A model generated the notes under the pieces. That model had not been told where the DNA came from. It was given only the letters and a program-made list of their open reading frames with translations, and did not search any database. The position numbers and the translations under genes were made by a program. A stretch of DNA of 64,000 nt from UBA2256 sp964531105 (GTDB lineage: Bacteria; Spirochaetota; Spirochaetia; Treponematales; Rectinemataceae): contig CAZHFN010000003.1 of assembly GCA_964531105.1 (NCBI GenBank), forward strand, positions 17,584-81,583, in the 5' to 3' direction. Positions 62,068 to 64,000 of this stretch are shown here, piece after piece. Positions within the stretch are counted from its first letter, which is position 1. Each line of letters starts with the position of its first letter.

Positions 62068-62765
62068 CTGCTCTCCTTGTCCAAATAGGGCAGAAGTCCA
62101 GTAACGTCCTTTATAAGTATGGAAGGATCTAATTCCTCGACGCCGAAGCTGTCAAAACGGTTGATGATACGGTAGTCCATGCCCACGCTTTTCGCGCCCA
62201 CTGCGTCATCGTAGTAATTATCTCCCACATAGAGGCATTCTGAGGCTTTGACGCCCGCCTCCTGCAGGGCTATGTCAAAAATAGCCTTATTGGGCTTGGT
62301 AACCCCGACTTCGCTGGAAATAATCGTTGTTTCAAAGAAATCCAGAAGTCCCAGCTTGGCGAGAATTGGCTTGGCGCTGGGATCCCAATTGGAGATCACG
62401 CCCAGCTTAAGGCCCCGACGCCGAAGCTCTTCCAGCAAACCTGGCACGAAGGGATAGGCCAGCCACTGCAGCCTTTCTTCCTTCCATGCCTTGAGCCATA
62501 GCTCCAGAAAGCTGGGCAGGTCGTTATCCAAGCCCAGGTATTCGCAGAGCTGGCCGAAGTATAGGGGCATGAATTTTTTAGCCGACTGGCCCAGGAGACC
62601 CGGGTATTCCCGCATAAAACGCTTATCCATGAAATGGAAAGCGCGGTCGATCTCGGTCTCAGTGCGGCGCAAGCCTCTGCTTTTCAGCAACTCGTCGAAC
62701 AGCTTCTCCCTCTCGTTATAAAGCAGGGTATACCCCAGGTCAAACCATATGAAACGAACAGACAC
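62064..62765 (-). CDS. HAD-superfamily hydrolase
   Basis: This 233-residue phosphatase-type protein has the nucleophile motif WFDLGYTLLY (Asp9), Ser/Thr in GVISNWD, Lys in GVTKPNKAIFD and VGDNYYDD. The start is GTG 62765 with GGAG eight bases upstream. Substrate unknown. Confidence 0.9.
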   Translation of the reverse strand: MSVRFIWFDLGYTLLYNEREKLFDELLKSRGLRRTETEIDRAFHFMDKRFMREYPGLLGQSAKKFMPLYFGQLCEYLGLDNDLPSFLELWLKAWKEERLQWLAYPFVPGLLEELRRRGLKLGVISNWDPSAKPILAKLGLLDFFETTIISSEVGVTKPNKAIFDIALQEAGVKASECLYVGDNYYDDAVGAKSVGMDYRIINRFDSFGVEELDPSILIKDVTGLLPYLDKESR

Positions 62766-63080
62766 TTAATGAACTCCAGAAAATGATAGATAATGTTTCG
62801 CTTTTAAAGGGTGCAGGCGATAGAGCACCACCCAGCGACCCATAAAGACCATTATACGGACATCACTCCTCAAGTCAACCAAATTTTCAAGGTTTTTATA
62901 GGATTGGGTTCGGTATTTTTTTCTCCATTGCCCCTGATACGATCACTCTTTTGTTACCGAGGAATCTTCGCAGTGATAAAAAATCTGATAGAGCGACAGC
63001 ATCTTTATAGAGTACCATTAAATGTTTTTACAATTAAGTGTCGGCCAACGCGACAGTAACGTTGGCTGATATTGTAACAA
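62766..63080. other. Intergenic region with a long imperfect inverted repeat
   Basis: 315 bases with no convincing gene and lower GC than the neighbours. Near its right end tcggccaacg (63041-63050) pairs with cgttggctga (63060-63069), flanked by ttacaatt (63028-63035) and attgtaa (63071-63077). It may end transcription of the 63081 gene, but lacks a T run. Confidence 0.6.
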
Positions 63081-63794
63081 TTAATTGAGCTTTCTAATTT
63101 TTATTTCTATTTCTTTGTCTTTTTCAAGAAGGGACAGAAGCTTCGCTGTATCTGTGTTTCCGAAATGGTAAGGGTAGAGAATCTTGGGTCTTATGCGCCT
63201 GGCCGCACTGGCTGCTTGCTCGGGCAGCATGGTGTAGGGCTGGTTCATGGGGAGGAAGGCTATATCGATATGCCCTAGTCCATCCATTTCGGGAATGTCT
63301 TCTGTGTCGCCGGCCACGTAGAGGGAAAGCCCCGCGAAGCTAAGCACATAGCCGTTATCGCCTCTTTCCTTGGGGTGAAAATGAGTGCGCCCCTCGCTGA
63401 TATTATAAGCTGGTACAGCTTTAATCGTCATTTCGACTGCCCATTGGGGCAGGGCAACAACCGTAGCTTCTGAGGTGCCAAGGGCTTCTCCAAAACCCAG
63501 TTTTTCCTTGGCGGGCTTGGATAGTATCAACCTCGTGCCAGGTTTGCTTAAGGTTTTTATGACAGACCTATCTAAATGATCCGCATGCTCATGTGTTACT
63601 AGAATCAGATCGGCCTTGGGATAGTGAGTGAAGTTGCCTTGATCGCTTACAGGATCAATATAGGTAACGAAATCGCCCAACGCTATTGCGAGCGAACCAT
63701 GACCCAGAAAATAAATATCGAAGCTGCCGGCGGCAGTGGTGAAAGTATCGAATTCCTTGTCCTGGAAAGGTCTGGCTGTATGAGCTGTTACCAT
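63081..63794 (-). CDS. MBL-fold hydrolase, UlaG-like
   Basis: This protein of about 237 residues has VTHEHADHLD (H-x-H-x-D-H), VAGDTEDIPEM and a final His in YPYHFGN. It resembles UlaG-type lactonases and N-acyl-phosphatidylethanolamine-type hydrolases. AAGGAGG precedes ATG 63794; the frame to 63938 runs through the promoter and is rejected. Confidence 0.9.
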   Translation of the reverse strand: MVTAHTARPFQDKEFDTFTTAAGSFDIYFLGHGSLAIALGDFVTYIDPVSDQGNFTHYPKADLILVTHEHADHLDRSVIKTLSKPGTRLILSKPAKEKLGFGEALGTSEATVVALPQWAVEMTIKAVPAYNISEGRTHFHPKERGDNGYVLSFAGLSLYVAGDTEDIPEMDGLGHIDIAFLPMNQPYTMLPEQAASAARRIRPKILYPYHFGNTDTAKLLSLLEKDKEIEIKIRKLN

Positions 63795-64000
63795 ATCTCC
63801 TCCTTGCGGAAAATGGAGTGTACTATAAGGATAGTGGTGTCGGCGCACTCTCGTCAACCTTGATGAAGTGCTGCCACCTGTGGCAATTACGCGCCAGCGT
63901 TGCCGTCTCGCTCCTGCCCTGTAGCCAGACCAGAGCAACGCTCCCGTTGGCGGCCAGGCCGATTTCTGATACCCTTGTCTCCCATGGATACGAAAGACAA
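63795..64000. other. Upstream region at the right edge
   Basis: It holds the promoter of the UlaG-like gene and two inverted repeats: tgccac/gtggca (63872-63885) and agcgttgc/gcaacgct (63896-63903, 63935-63942). No gene is seen. Confidence 0.5.
63828..63857 (-). promoter_or_regulatory. Promoter of the UlaG-like gene
   Basis: On the minus strand TTGACG (63852-63857), 18 bases and TATCCT (63828-63833). Confidence 0.5.

Noticed and set aside
62811..63059. 82-codon frame in the 315-base intergenic region
   Set aside because: No ribosome site, no recognisable motif, low-GC sequence unlike neighbouring genes, and it runs into the inverted repeat.
1..64000. CRISPR array, prophage, insertion sequence, rRNA or tRNA genes
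   Set aside because: Looked for regular spaced repeats, transposase or integrase motifs and RNA-gene patterns on both strands; none was seen by eye. A covariance-model scan was not possible.

Overview
The window reads as a 64 kb piece of a draft genome from a Gram-negative (diderm), probably anaerobic, sugar- and peptide-using bacterium, most likely a spirochaete of the Treponema/Spirochaeta/Rectinema kind. The hints are many secreted proteins cleaved at A-x-A-Q type signal sites, a patatin fused to a likely outer-membrane barrel, a BspA-type leucine-rich-repeat surface protein, a TAXI-type TRAP transporter, PdxST vitamin B6 synthesis and a flavodiiron oxygen-detoxifying protein. The lineage is an inference; no rRNA or tRNA gene was seen. 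A run of exactly 100 N at 55282-55381, flanked on both sides by the same 55 bases, shows that the sequence is a scaffold.

Layout. 1-3910 (minus): TAXI binding protein, fused TRAP permease, 3-methyladenine glycosylase and a LysR regulator cut by the window edge. 4084-5835: lipoprotein carboxylesterase. 5920-8090: paired radical-SAM and DUF4130 DNA-repair-type genes behind a palindromic operator. 8094-10536 (minus): MetNIQ-like importer. 10734-11243 (minus): small exported protein. 11568-16483: an unusual transport cluster made of a binding protein with an extra N-terminal domain, a lipoprotein with three tandem copies of what looks like the same domain, a 14-codon coupling ORF and a fused two-in-one ABC permease, with no ATPase. 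16519-20073: patatin-barrel protein, a 46-codon ORF and a CorC/HlyC-type protein. 20080-22826 (minus): RidA with a YheO-type regulator, and pdxS-pdxT. 22853-27144: ThiF-like protein, small membrane protein, GNAT, FRG-domain protein, a VapBC toxin-antitoxin pair and a beta-hydroxyacid dehydrogenase. 27289-33857: nitronate monooxygenase-like enzyme, LRR protein, flavodiiron protein with DUF1801, flavodoxin-family reductase and MFS exporter. 33876-41956 (minus): a nine-gene sugar operon (GntR regulator, binding protein, two permeases, split transketolase, cupin, two dehydrogenases). 42035-47135: TspO-like protein, a large hybrid histidine kinase and an HD-GYP response regulator. 47281-53031: purine nucleoside phosphorylase, nucleoside deaminase, MoxR, DUF58 and DUF4129 in one tight chain. 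53028-61268 (minus): ABC exporter, metallophosphoesterase (split by the gap) and a five-gene peptide importer. 61327-63794 (minus): two beta-lactamase-fold hydrolases and a HAD hydrolase.

Common threads. Import dominates: one TRAP and four ABC systems. Neither carbohydrate-type ABC system has a local ATPase, so both probably share one encoded elsewhere. In four transporter operons a strong intercistronic hairpin lies next to the binding-protein gene, a likely means of setting its dose. Several promoters put the predicted transcript start within a few bases of an ATG that has no Shine-Dalgarno, which suggests that leaderless mRNAs are common here. The most novel-looking locus is 11568-16483.
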